Below are positions 1 through 8,259 of a stretch of DNA of 25,493 nt, piece after piece. Both the position numbers and the translations under genes were made by a program. This DNA is from Zoogloea sp. (GTDB lineage: Bacteria > Pseudomonadota > Gammaproteobacteria > Burkholderiales > Rhodocyclaceae): assembly GCA_016720685.1 (NCBI GenBank), contig JADKKC010000056.1, positions 1 to 25,493 on the forward strand. Direction: 5' to 3'. The first letter of the stretch is position 1; each line of letters begins with the position of its first letter. The notes beneath the pieces were generated by a model. The model was given only the letters and a program-made list of their open reading frames with translations, was not told the origin of the DNA and did not search any database.

Positions 1-901
1 TCGCGGGCGCCTCGACCACCGGCGCTTCCACCGTCAGATCCAGCACCTGCATTTCGGCCACCGGCTCGCTGCGCACCGCACTGCCGGCGCTGCGATAAAC
101 ATAGGCGCCCGATTTCTCGTCCCGGCCAAACTCCAGCAGCCCGCGGGATTGCGCCTCTTCGAGCAGGTTGCCGAAGGCCCGGAAGCCGTAGCGGGTTTCG
201 CTGAAATCAGGCTTGCGACGCTTGATGGCTTCCTTGAGCACCGAAGCCCAGATCTTGCCGCTGTCGCCGCGCTCGGCCACCAGCGCATCGAAGGTTTGCA
301 CCGCGATCTCGATGCCCCGCGTCTTGCGCGCCTCGATTTCCTCCTTGCGGCGGTTGTCGTCCTCGGGCGCACGCCGGGCCGGCTGGGCTTCCTTCGGTTC
401 GCGCCGGGCCGCCACGCGCTGGGTTTCGCGCACCAGATCGTCGTAGAAGATGAATTCATCGCAGTTGGCGATCAGCAGGTCGGAGGTCGATTGCTTCACC
501 CCCACGCCGATCACCTGCTTGGCGTTTTCGCGCAGTTTGGACACCAGCGGCGAAAAATCGGAATCGCCGCTGATGATCACGAAGGTATTGACGTGGCTTT
601 TGGTGTAGCACAGGTCGAGGGCATCGACGACCAGCCGGATGTCGGCCGAATTCTTGCCCGACTGGCGCACGTGGGGAATCTCGATCAGCTCGAAGTTGGC
701 CTCGTGCATCGTGGCCTTGAAACCCTTGTAGCGATCCCAGTCGCAATAGGCTTTCTTGACGACGATGCTGCCCTTGAGCAGCAGGCGCTCAAGAACAAGC
801 TTGATATCGAATTTCTCGAACTTCGCGTCGCGCACGCCGAGAGCGACGTTCTCGAAGTCACAGAACAAAGCCATGCTGACGTTTTCCGGCGATGCGGCCA
901 T
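1..901 (-). CDS. NYN domain (LabA/DUF88-like) protein with LOTUS/OST-HTH domain, C-terminus beyond window
   Basis: About 300 residues are visible; the gene runs off the left edge with no stop. The N-terminal ~150 residues form a NYN (PIN-like) domain. Its acidic residues are in place: Asp15 in LFCDFEN, Asp87 and Asp93 in SADIRLVVDAL, and Asp113/Asp115 in ISGDSDF. This metal-binding pattern is typical of ribonuclease-fold proteins of the LabA/DUF88 group. A charged linker rich in Arg/Glu follows (about 155-190). A LOTUS/OST-HTH domain comes next (about 200-275; SGKIWASVLKEAIKRR, YGFRAFGNLLEEAQ), a fold known to bind RNA. The ATG at 901 has a GGAG ribosome site seven bases upstream. The architecture suggests a cytoplasmic RNA-processing or RNA-decay enzyme. 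The substrate is unknown and catalysis is inferred from conserved residues only. It is divergent from the gene at 1019. Confidence 0.85.
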   Translation of the reverse strand, partial: MAASPENVSMALFCDFENVALGVRDAKFEKFDIKLVLERLLLKGSIVVKKAYCDWDRYKGFKATMHEANFELIEIPHVRQSGKNSADIRLVVDALDLCYTKSHVNTFVIISGDSDFSPLVSKLRENAKQVIGVGVKQSTSDLLIANCDEFIFYDDLVRETQRVAARREPKEAQPARRAPEDDNRRKEEIEARKTRGIEIAVQTFDALVAERGDSGKIWASVLKEAIKRRKPDFSETRYGFRAFGNLLEEAQSRGLLEFGRDEKSGAYVYRSAGSAVRSEPVAEMQVLDLTVEAPVVEAPA

Positions 902-1018
902 GCGGGTCTCCAGGTCTTGGGGCGGATCAGGCAGCTTACCCGCAAACCCGAGCCAGAGGCCATTGGCACGGGCATCGTGATAGGGTTCGCGTCCCCCACC
1001 CGCAGGAAGCCTCCGGCC

Positions 1019-1390
1019 ATGAACCGGCAAACCGCCACGCCCCCGCCCGCCAGCGCCCGCGGAACGCGCATCGCACTGATCTTCGCCCTCGTCGCCGAGC
1101 GTCTGTCGGCCTTTTACGAACACGGCCAGTGGCTCACCGACGCCCAGGGCGCCAGCCTTTGCGCCGACTGGCTGGCACGCACCCAGCGCAGCCTGCCCCA
1201 ATCCGAGCGCAAGCAACTGTCGGCCATCAGCGACCGGCTGGCCCGGCAGGTTGCCGGCAGCCTGTCCCGCGAGGCGGGGCTGTATACCGTGCACGAAATG
1301 ATGGAATCCCTCGACCCGAACCACGAATCCGAAGTCGGCCGGGCACTGATGGAAGAATGCGAGCGCATGCTGGACGAATACGCCGCCTGA
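1019..1390 (+). CDS. conserved hypothetical protein, 123 aa
   Basis: I do not recognise a named family. The protein is small, soluble-looking and mostly helical, with no signal peptide or membrane segment. An Ala/Pro/Thr-rich start leads into helices with RIALIFALVAERLSAFYEHG and an acidic C-terminus (LMEECERMLDEYAA). The reading frame is open as far back as 149, but that upstream part lies antisense to the NYN gene. The ATG at 1019 is chosen because AGGAAG sits about ten bases before it and because it clears the divergent gene. It stands alone between the NYN gene and the PEP-CTERM gene. Function is unknown. Confidence 0.7.
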   Translation: MNRQTATPPPASARGTRIALIFALVAERLSAFYEHGQWLTDAQGASLCADWLARTQRSLPQSERKQLSAISDRLARQVAGSLSREAGLYTVHEMMESLDPNHESEVGRALMEECERMLDEYAA

Positions 1391-1411
1391 ACCCGCGGCG
1401 CCATCCATGCA

Positions 1412-1428
1412 TGTCGGATTTTCTTACA
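1412..1428. promoter_or_regulatory. candidate upstream activator site, copy A (PEP-CTERM gene)
   Basis: The reverse strand reads TGTAAGAAAATCCGACA. This matches 15 of 17 bases of the element at 6974-6990 upstream of the second PEP-CTERM gene. It lies about 70 bp before the sigma-54-like promoter at 1494-1507, a usual distance for an enhancer-binding activator. PEP-CTERM genes in several betaproteobacteria are controlled by the PrsK/PrsR two-component system with sigma-54. Assigning this site to PrsR is inference. Confidence 0.45.
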
Positions 1429-1492
1429 AATGCCAATGAGCTCCGCCCAATCCGAGCAGCATAGCCAATAAGAATCAGCACATTAAAAAACC

Positions 1493-1508
1493 CGGCCTGA
1501 TTAGTGCT
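1493..1508 (+). promoter_or_regulatory. sigma-54-like promoter (-24/-12) of PEP-CTERM gene
   Basis: CGGCCTGATTAGTGCT has the invariant GG-N10-GC spacing (GG at 1494-1495, GC at 1506-1507). The flanks are weaker than the TGGCAC/TTGC consensus. The start of transcription would fall near 1519, inside the inverted repeat at 1509-1529 and about 30 bases before the ATG. Support comes from position, spacing and the shared upstream motif. Confidence 0.5.
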
Positions 1509-1529
1509 TTGTGTCACGCCAGGACACAA
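1509..1529. repeat. inverted repeat at predicted transcription start
   Basis: A perfect 7-bp inverted repeat (TTGTGTC, 7-base spacer, GACACAA) immediately follows the -12 element. It could be an operator or a small 5' leader hairpin. A related but shorter CTGTC/GACAG repeat sits at the same relative position in the 7.3-kb promoter. Confidence 0.4.
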
Positions 1530-1547
1530 CACATCAAGGACAGTGCC

Positions 1548-2456
1548 ATGATCAAAACCAACGCCATGAAAACGCTCGTCATTTCGCTCATGGCCCTGGG
1601 TGCGCTGGCGGCGATGCCGGCCCATGCCGACACACTCGAAATTCAGGGCTCGGCCACCGCCGGCACCACCAACGACACATTCGGCCCGACCACGGACACC
1701 TCCTACATTGGTGACGGCGCCTCGTCCGTCGACGCTGCGGGCAACTTCGCCTCGGCCGACGCCTGGGGCAACAGCCACGGAACCTACCGTTCCTCGTCCT
1801 ACGGCGAAGGCTACTTCGACAGCACGGCAACATTCCATCGCACCCTGTCGATCATCAACAGCAGCGCCTACGCCACCCAGTACACGATGAATTTCTTCAT
1901 CTACTACGGCTCCTTGAACATCAATGGCTACACCACCGGCACGGCCAGCTACGATCTGAACATCAACAAAGTGAACGGCGCCACGACCAGCCTTTTTGCC
2001 AGCGGCGCCACCCTCGACGCCAGCGGCAGCGTCGTGCAGACCGGCCAGGCGCTCGACGGCGCCGGCACCGGAGGGCCGGGCGCTGACCATTCCTATGCCT
2101 GGAACGGCACCAACATCAGCCGCGACCTTGGCATTCTCGACGCCGGCGGCATGATGACCATCAACTTCAACCTGGTCACCACCGCCCGCGGCATCCTGCC
2201 CTCAGGTTCGGGTCTGTGCGGCCTTGATGCGGCGCCCGCCGAAGCGGCGCTCACGGTCGTCGACCCGGCTTACCAGTGCGCCAAAATCTACGCCAGCCTC
2301 GGCGACCCGGGTGACATCGAACCCGACACCCTGATGCCACTGAACGCCGTCTTCGGCATCACCGGCAGGCAGGCCAACCCGATTCCGCTGCCCGGCACCC
2401 TGTCGCTGGTCGGTGTAGGCCTGGCCGCGCTCGGCCTGGCGCGCCGCCGGCACTGA
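1548..2456 (+). CDS. PEP-CTERM sorting-domain protein (intact)
   Basis: This is a 302-residue exported protein. Residues 1-27 are a signal peptide (MKTLVISLMALGALAAMPAHA). The middle is Ser/Thr/Gly/Asn-rich with many aromatic residues, consistent with a secreted beta-rich protein. The C-terminus is a PEP-CTERM sorting signal: a PLPG variant of the Pro-Glu-Pro motif, a hydrophobic helix (TLSLVGVGLAALGLA) and the basic end RRRH. In this system an exosortase cleaves the signal during export, and the proteins often accompany exopolysaccharide. No exosortase gene is in this window. The ATG at 1548 follows AAGGA by about eight bases. An upstream sigma-54-like promoter and a downstream terminator make it a single-gene unit. 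Two cysteines near the C-terminal third (SGLCGLD, YQCAK) could form a disulfide. Its specific role is unknown. Confidence 0.88.
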   Translation: MIKTNAMKTLVISLMALGALAAMPAHADTLEIQGSATAGTTNDTFGPTTDTSYIGDGASSVDAAGNFASADAWGNSHGTYRSSSYGEGYFDSTATFHRTLSIINSSAYATQYTMNFFIYYGSLNINGYTTGTASYDLNINKVNGATTSLFASGATLDASGSVVQTGQALDGAGTGGPGADHSYAWNGTNISRDLGILDAGGMMTINFNLVTTARGILPSGSGLCGLDAAPAEAALTVVDPAYQCAKIYASLGDPGDIEPDTLMPLNAVFGITGRQANPIPLPGTLSLVGVGLAALGLARRRH

Positions 2457-2477
2457 TCCGCTCGCGGATGAATGAGC

Positions 2478-2502
2478 AAGGGCGCCCCGGGGCGCCCTTT
2501 TT
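2478..2502 (+). terminator. Rho-independent terminator of PEP-CTERM gene
   Basis: A perfect GC-rich hairpin (AAGGGCGCC, loop CCGG, GGCGCCCTT) is followed by a T run. It lies about 20 bases after the stop codon of the PEP-CTERM gene. Confidence 0.85.
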
Positions 2503-2537
2503 CGTTGCCGGGTCGGAATGCCCCGATCAGGCCTCAC

Positions 2538-3209
2538 TCAAGGCTTGATGGCGGCGGCCTTGCGGTCTTTCTCGGCCTTTTTTTCGGCCGCCTTGCGTGC
2601 CCGCTCTTCGTAGTCTTCGCGGTCGCTCCGGGCCTGCTCGGCACGCTGGGCGGCCGCGCTGGCTTCGTCGGCACGACGCTGCGCCTCGGCGGCCTCGTGA
2701 CGGTGACGCTCTTCCGCTTCGATCAGCCCGCGGGACTTCGCGTCCTGCTCGCGCTTGACGCGATCCGCGTCCTTTTCGGACAGATTGCGCAGGCGCGTCT
2801 CGCTGTCGGCCCGGTTGCGGGCCTCCTGCTCGGAGCGCTCGATGGCTTTTTGCGGCGCCGTCTCGGCCTGTTCGGCCTGGGCTTCGGCAAAGCGGCGGTT
2901 CTTGTCGGCAAGCTCGATGCGACCGGCCTCGAGATCCAGCTGACGCGCCTTGCGAATCTCCACGACGCGCCGCCCGCGGGCCTGGTCGAGGCAGCGATTG
3001 ACGAGAAAACGCGAGTAACAGGCGATTTCCTCGTCCGAAAAACGGGCCTCCGCCGCGCTCCGCAAGGCCGAAGCCTCGTCACGCATCGTGGCGGCTCGGG
3101 CCATTTCGGCAGCCGGATCGGCCTCGGGAGCGTCGGCTCCCAGCGCAAGACCGTTGAACAGGAAGGCAAGCGACAGGGCGCTCAGGCGGGCGAATCGGGG
3201 CAGGCGCAT
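2538..3209 (-). CDS. exported coiled-coil protein of unknown function
   Basis: The protein has 223 residues. The first ~24 form a signal peptide (RLSALSLAFLFNGLALGADA). The rest is almost entirely charged helix rich in Ala, Glu, Arg and Lys, with heptad-like spacing, so a long periplasmic coiled coil is expected. Two cysteines (IACYSRFLVNRCLDQAR) sit early in the mature part and could form a disulfide. The ATG at 3209 gives the compact signal peptide; a TTG 21 bases upstream is less likely. It is transcribed divergently from the ABC-F gene. No enzyme motif is visible, and function is unknown. Confidence 0.75.
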   Translation of the reverse strand: MRLPRFARLSALSLAFLFNGLALGADAPEADPAAEMARAATMRDEASALRSAAEARFSDEEIACYSRFLVNRCLDQARGRRVVEIRKARQLDLEAGRIELADKNRRFAEAQAEQAETAPQKAIERSEQEARNRADSETRLRNLSEKDADRVKREQDAKSRGLIEAEERHRHEAAEAQRRADEASAAAQRAEQARSDREDYEERARKAAEKKAEKDRKAAAIKP

Positions 3210-3285
3210 GGTACGCAGGGCGTGAGGCAACGGGACCGCTTACAATACCGGATTTTCCGCCCTCTTACCGCCCCCTCCCGCTGCC

Positions 3286-5196
<1,911 letters not shown>

Positions 5197-5258
5197 GGCC
5201 AGCACGCCGCCCCCGTCACCATTCGCGACGGATTCGGCACAGGCCGTCAGCGTCTCTT

Positions 5259-5267
5259 TGCTAGAAT
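5259..5267 (+). promoter_or_regulatory. possible extended -10 promoter for thrH
   Basis: TGCTAGAAT matches an extended -10 (TGN followed by TAGAAT). It lies 43 bases before the GTG start of thrH in the gap after the ABC-F gene. No convincing -35 box is seen, so this is tentative. Confidence 0.35.
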
Positions 5268-5310
5268 CCGCCTTCCGCCAAATCAACCGCCGTAATCTGG
5301 AGTTTTTGCC

Positions 5311-5919
5311 GTGCAACTCGTCTGTCTCGACCTCGAAGGTGTTCTCGTCCCCGAAATCTGGATCGAATTCGCGGAGCGCACCGGCATTCCCGAACTGCGC
5401 CGCACCACCCACGAAGAGCCCGATTACGACAAACTGATGAAGTACCGGCTCGACCTGCTCAAGCAGCACAAGCTGGGCCTGCCGGACATCCAGAAAGTCA
5501 TCTCCGAAATGGGCCCCGAGCCCGGTGCCAAGGATTTCCTCGACGCCCTGCGCCAGGATTTCCAGGTCATCATCCTGTCCGACACCTTCTACGAATTCGC
5601 CATGCCGCTGATGAAGCAGCTCGGCATGCCCACCCTGTTCTGCCACAAGCTCGAAGCCGACGCCAACGGCTACCTGGTGAACTACCACCTGCGCATGCCC
5701 AACCAGAAGAAGGAAGCCGTCCAGCGCTTCAAGGAAATCAACTTCAAGACCATCGCCGCCGGCGACTCCTACAACGACACCGCGATGCTCAAGGAAGCCC
5801 ACGCCGGCATCCTGTTCCGTGCCCCGGACAACGTCATCGCCGAGTTCCCGCAGTTCCCGGTGGTTCGCGAATACGCCGACCTGGCCCGCGAAATCCGCTC
5901 CGCCTCCGCCCGCATCTGA
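5311..5919 (+). CDS. thrH: ThrH: phosphoserine phosphatase / phosphoserine:homoserine phosphotransferase
   Basis: This 202-residue HAD-superfamily enzyme is close to Pseudomonas aeruginosa ThrH throughout (LEGVLVPEIWI, VILSDTFYEF, AAGDSYNDT, GILFRAP). The catalytic Asp7 and Glu9 are in motif I (CLDLEGV), and Asp152/Asp156 in the metal-binding GDSYND motif. ThrH removes phosphate from phosphoserine, or passes it to homoserine, linking serine and threonine synthesis. The start is GTG with GGAG eight bases upstream. It is cytoplasmic. purU follows 68 bases downstream in the same direction and may be co-transcribed. Both enzymes touch serine/one-carbon metabolism, a plausible but unproven link. 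Confidence 0.93.
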   Translation: MQLVCLDLEGVLVPEIWIEFAERTGIPELRRTTHEEPDYDKLMKYRLDLLKQHKLGLPDIQKVISEMGPEPGAKDFLDALRQDFQVIILSDTFYEFAMPLMKQLGMPTLFCHKLEADANGYLVNYHLRMPNQKKEAVQRFKEINFKTIAAGDSYNDTAMLKEAHAGILFRAPDNVIAEFPQFPVVREYADLAREIRSASARI

Positions 5920-5987
5920 TCCCCCCTGAGCGCCGGCCGCGGCCCGGCCCCTGAATCACGGGCCGGCGGGCTGGCGGGACACACATC

Positions 5988-6863
5988 ATGCACCGCGAAC
6001 GCTTCTTCACCCTCTCCGCCTCCTGCCCTGACCGCACCGGCATCGTCGCCAAGGTTTCGGGCTTCATCGCCGAACACAAGGGCTGGATCCTCGAAACCGC
6101 CCTCCACGCCGAACCGGCGGTAGACGCCGACAAGCGCGGGCGCTACTTCATGCGCATCGAGATCCGGGCCGACTCGCTGCCCTTCATGCTCACCGAGTTC
6201 CGCGAACGCTTCGCCCCCATTGCCGAAGAGCTGGAGATGGACTGGAAGATCACCGATTCGGCGGTCAAGAAGCGCGTCGTGGTGCTGGTGTCCAAGCAGG
6301 AGCACTGCCTCTACGACCTGCTCGCCCGCTGGCAGTCGAAGGAACTCGACATCGAGATTCCCTGCGTGATCTCGAACCACGACACCTTCCGCGGCTTCGT
6401 CGAGTGGCACGGCATTCCCTTCCATCATGTGCCGGTCACTGCCGACAACAAGGATCGCGCCTATGGCGAAGTCCAGCGCATCTTCGACGAAGTGCACGGC
6501 GACACCATGGTGCTGGCGCGCTACATGCAGATCCTGTCGCCCGGGCTGTGCGCCGCCAATCGCGGCAAGATCATCAACATCCACCACAGCTTCCTGCCCA
6601 GCTTCGTGGGCGCCAAGCCCTACCACCAGGCCTACGAACGCGGCGTGAAGCTGATCGGCGCCACCTGCCACTACGTCACCGAAGTGCTGGACCAGGGCCC
6701 GATCATCGAGCAGGACGTGATCCGCATCGACCACTCGGATTCGGTCGAGGACATGGTGCGTTACGGCAAGGACATCGAAAAAGCCGTGCTGGCCCGCGGC
6801 CTGCGCTACCACCTGGAAGACCGGGTGCTGGTGCATGGCAACAAGACGGTGGTGTTCCGCTAG
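5988..6863 (+). CDS. purU: formyltetrahydrofolate deformylase PurU
   Basis: The 291-residue enzyme hydrolyses 10-formyl-THF to formate and THF, balancing the one-carbon pool and feeding formate to purine synthesis. An N-terminal ACT domain (about 5-85; SCPDRTGIVAKVSGFI) precedes a formyltransferase-fold catalytic domain (about 95-285). The catalytic triad expected from the GART family is present as Asn197, His199 and Asp235 (IINIHHSFLPSF; HYVTEVLDQGPII). Length and layout are normal for the family. It is followed at once by a strong terminator, so it closes the plus-strand run that started with the ABC-F gene. Confidence 0.95.
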   Translation: MHRERFFTLSASCPDRTGIVAKVSGFIAEHKGWILETALHAEPAVDADKRGRYFMRIEIRADSLPFMLTEFRERFAPIAEELEMDWKITDSAVKKRVVVLVSKQEHCLYDLLARWQSKELDIEIPCVISNHDTFRGFVEWHGIPFHHVPVTADNKDRAYGEVQRIFDEVHGDTMVLARYMQILSPGLCAANRGKIINIHHSFLPSFVGAKPYHQAYERGVKLIGATCHYVTEVLDQGPIIEQDVIRIDHSDSVEDMVRYGKDIEKAVLARGLRYHLEDRVLVHGNKTVVFR

Positions 6864-6887
6864 CCACGCCAGCAAGGCGCCATCCGG

Positions 6888-6913
6888 ACCGGCCCCGCGG
6901 GGCCGGTTTTTTT
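6888..6913 (+). terminator. Rho-independent terminator after purU
   Basis: A perfect 20-base palindrome (ACCGGCCCCGCGGGGCCGGT) is followed by seven T residues, 24 bases after the purU stop codon. Confidence 0.9.
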
Positions 6914-6955
6914 ACGTCCGCGCCACGGGCCGCGACGCACGCCCGCATCAAAAAT

Positions 6956-7001
6956 GGCCGTGAAATATGTCGCTGTAAAAAACTCCGACACTTTCATGGC
7001 C
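6956..7001. repeat. imperfect inverted repeat enclosing activator-like motif, copy B
   Basis: Arms GGCCGTGAAATATGTCG (6956-6972) and CGACACTTTCATGGCC (6986-7001) pair at about 14 positions around a 13-base A-rich loop. The element TGTAAAAAACTCCGACA (6974-6990) lies inside and matches copy A (1412-1428) at 15 of 17 bases, in the opposite orientation relative to the downstream gene. Similarity continues past the motif into CCATG. It is about 310 bp from the sigma-54 promoter at 7298, far but not impossible for an enhancer. Confidence 0.5.
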
Positions 7002-7044
7002 CGCAGCCTGGCCGCCACCGGCACACCGGCACTCACCCCGGAGG

Positions 7045-7065
7045 AAGCCAGGCGGGGGCTTTTTT
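7045..7065 (+). terminator. weak terminator-like stem
   Basis: AAGCC (7045-7049) can pair with GGCTT (7057-7061), followed by T residues. The stem is only five base pairs. No annotated gene ends here, so it matters only if a short RNA is made from this intergenic region. Confidence 0.25.
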
Positions 7066-7267
7066 CCGGCGACCCGACTGCCAAACACGTCACGCCCCCG
7101 CGACGGCACAGCGTGCGGTTTTTATCGCGGCGGGCGGGCACCGAGCGCACTGCGCGGGCGGAATCAGTGCGGTTGTCGGCGCGGGCGCAGCGTCGCATCC
7201 GAGTCGATGCTTTTTACAAAATTCTTCAAATTCGCAAAAATCGTTTTTCATAAAAAGCCAAGCCCTT

Positions 7268-7286
7268 TGGAAAAGGAAGTTTTCCA
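7268..7286. repeat. inverted repeat upstream of sigma-54 promoter
   Basis: Perfect 7-bp arms TGGAAAA and TTTTCCA are separated by GGAAG, 12 bases upstream of the -24 element at 7298. This could bind a regulator or IHF-type protein; no assignment is possible from sequence. Confidence 0.35.
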
Positions 7287-7297
7287 TTTTTAACAAC

Positions 7298-7314
7298 TTG
7301 GCACAGGCTTTGCT
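7298..7314 (+). promoter_or_regulatory. sigma-54 promoter of PEP-CTERM gene
   Basis: TTGGCACAGGCTTTGCT matches the sigma-54 consensus (TTGGCAC and TTTGCT), with GG at 7300-7301 and GC at 7312-7313, exactly ten bases apart. Transcription would begin near 7325, giving a leader of about 50 bases. Sigma-54 promoters require an ATP-dependent activator; PrsR is the candidate from known PEP-CTERM systems. Confidence 0.8.
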
Positions 7315-7320
7315 TTAAGC

Positions 7321-7332
7321 CTGTCAAGACAG
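7321..7332. repeat. short inverted repeat at predicted transcription start
   Basis: CTGTC-AA-GACAG overlaps the expected start point of the sigma-54 transcript. It parallels the GTGTC/GACAC repeat at the same relative place at 1509-1529, though the spacer differs (2 versus 7 bases). Confidence 0.3.
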
Positions 7333-7373
7333 TTGATTCCGCCCTTCCAACCTTCCTGACCGAACGCAAAAAC

Positions 7374-8179
7374 ATGAACGCCAAGAAATTCAGCCTTTCC
7401 GCCATCGTCGCCGGCCTGCTCGGGCTCGCATCCCTGTCCGCCAACGCCGCTCCTTTTGTCGCCACCGCGGACATCTACGTCGGCGGCAGCAGCTACGCCG
7501 GCTCCGATCAGTCCCTCGGCTACGTTGGGGACGGCGGCTTTGATGCCTTCGACGGCTTCGGCTACTACCCCTTCGGGCTGCCCGCCGGCGTAACCCTCCA
7601 GCGCCAGGTCCAGCTGCTTGCCGGCTCCAACACCTACCGCTGGGTCGACACCTTCACCAACAGCACCAGTGCCGCCCTCTCCGGCCAGGCCCGCTTCTAC
7701 GGCAACCTCGGCTCCGACGGCGGGGAAGCCGTGACGACCAACACCGGCTTCCTCAAGGTGAGCCACGAAAGCCGCTCCGGCCAAACCTACGATCCGGTGC
7801 TGGCCCTGATCAACGGCAACAACGCCTGGACGCTGGCCAACACCTCGGCGGCCATCACCCCGGGCGAATACAACAACTACATCACCCTGAACCTCGCCGC
7901 CGGCCAGTCGATCTCCGTCGCCCACTTTGCGATCCTGGTGCGCCCGGACGACATCGCCACCAACTACGATCCGACCGCCTCGGTGGCCAGCGCCACCGCG
8001 CTGGGCCAGGCCTGATCGCCGACCCGAGCGCCTACTGGACCGGCCTGTCCGCCACCCAGGTCAGCCTGATCGCCAACTTCGACGCCGCCCGGAGCGCCGT
8101 GCCGGAACCCGCCAGCCTCACCCTGCTCGGCCTAGGCATGGCCGGCCTGCTGGGCGCCCGTCGTCGCAAGCACGCCTGA
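7374..8179 (+). CDS. PEP-CTERM sorting-domain protein, frameshifted before the sorting signal
   Basis: The N-terminal frame runs from ATG 7374 to TGA 8015 (213 aa): signal peptide 1-24 (ending LSANA), then a Gly/Asn/Thr-rich secreted domain. The missing C-terminus follows directly in another frame to 8179. It reads LIADPSAYWTGLSATQ, then VPEPASLTLLGLGMAGLLGA and RRRKHA, a textbook PEP-CTERM signal. Adding one C to the CC at 8011-8012 restores a single 268-residue protein (GQALIADPSAYW); 806 bases is one short of a multiple of three. As written, the protein would be secreted without its sorting signal. A sequencing error is likeliest. The gene has a strong sigma-54 promoter and a terminator, so it looks functional. 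The molecular role is unknown. Confidence 0.85.
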
Positions 8180-8200
8180 TCGCCCGCTGCGCAGCAAAAG

Positions 8201-8227
8201 AAAAACCGGCCTCGCGCCGGTTTTTTT
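8201..8227. terminator. bidirectional terminator
   Basis: AAAAACCGGC, loop CTCGC and GCCGGTTTTT form a 10-bp stem with T runs on both strands. It separates the PEP-CTERM gene from the convergent gene ending at 8260. Confidence 0.85.
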
Positions 8228-8259
8228 CGTTCTGGATCGCCCGCTGGCGCACCGCGGCG

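Larger units (their letters stand above)
6914..7297. other. intergenic region with regulatory structure, no convincing gene
   Basis: No supported gene lies between purU and the PEP-CTERM gene at 7374. The only sizeable open frame (6954-7253) lacks a ribosome site and family resemblance. The left part holds a long imperfect hairpin around a 17-bp motif and a weak terminator-like stem. The right part turns AT-rich (from about 7207) just before a sigma-54 promoter, as is common for DNA bent between an enhancer and such a promoter. Confidence 0.6.

Noticed and set aside
963..981. TTGGCAC followed by GGGCATCGTG as a sigma-54 promoter before the gene at 1019
   Set aside because: Ten bases after the GG the sequence is GT rather than the invariant GC.
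149..1018. Long upstream extension of the frame of the small protein at 1019-1390
   Set aside because: It lies antisense to the NYN-domain gene, whose protein sequence is clearly conserved. High-GC DNA often gives open antisense frames.
6954..7253. Open frame of 99 codons between purU and the PEP-CTERM gene
   Set aside because: No ribosome site, no family resemblance, and it spans a hairpin, a regulatory motif and an AT-rich promoter approach.
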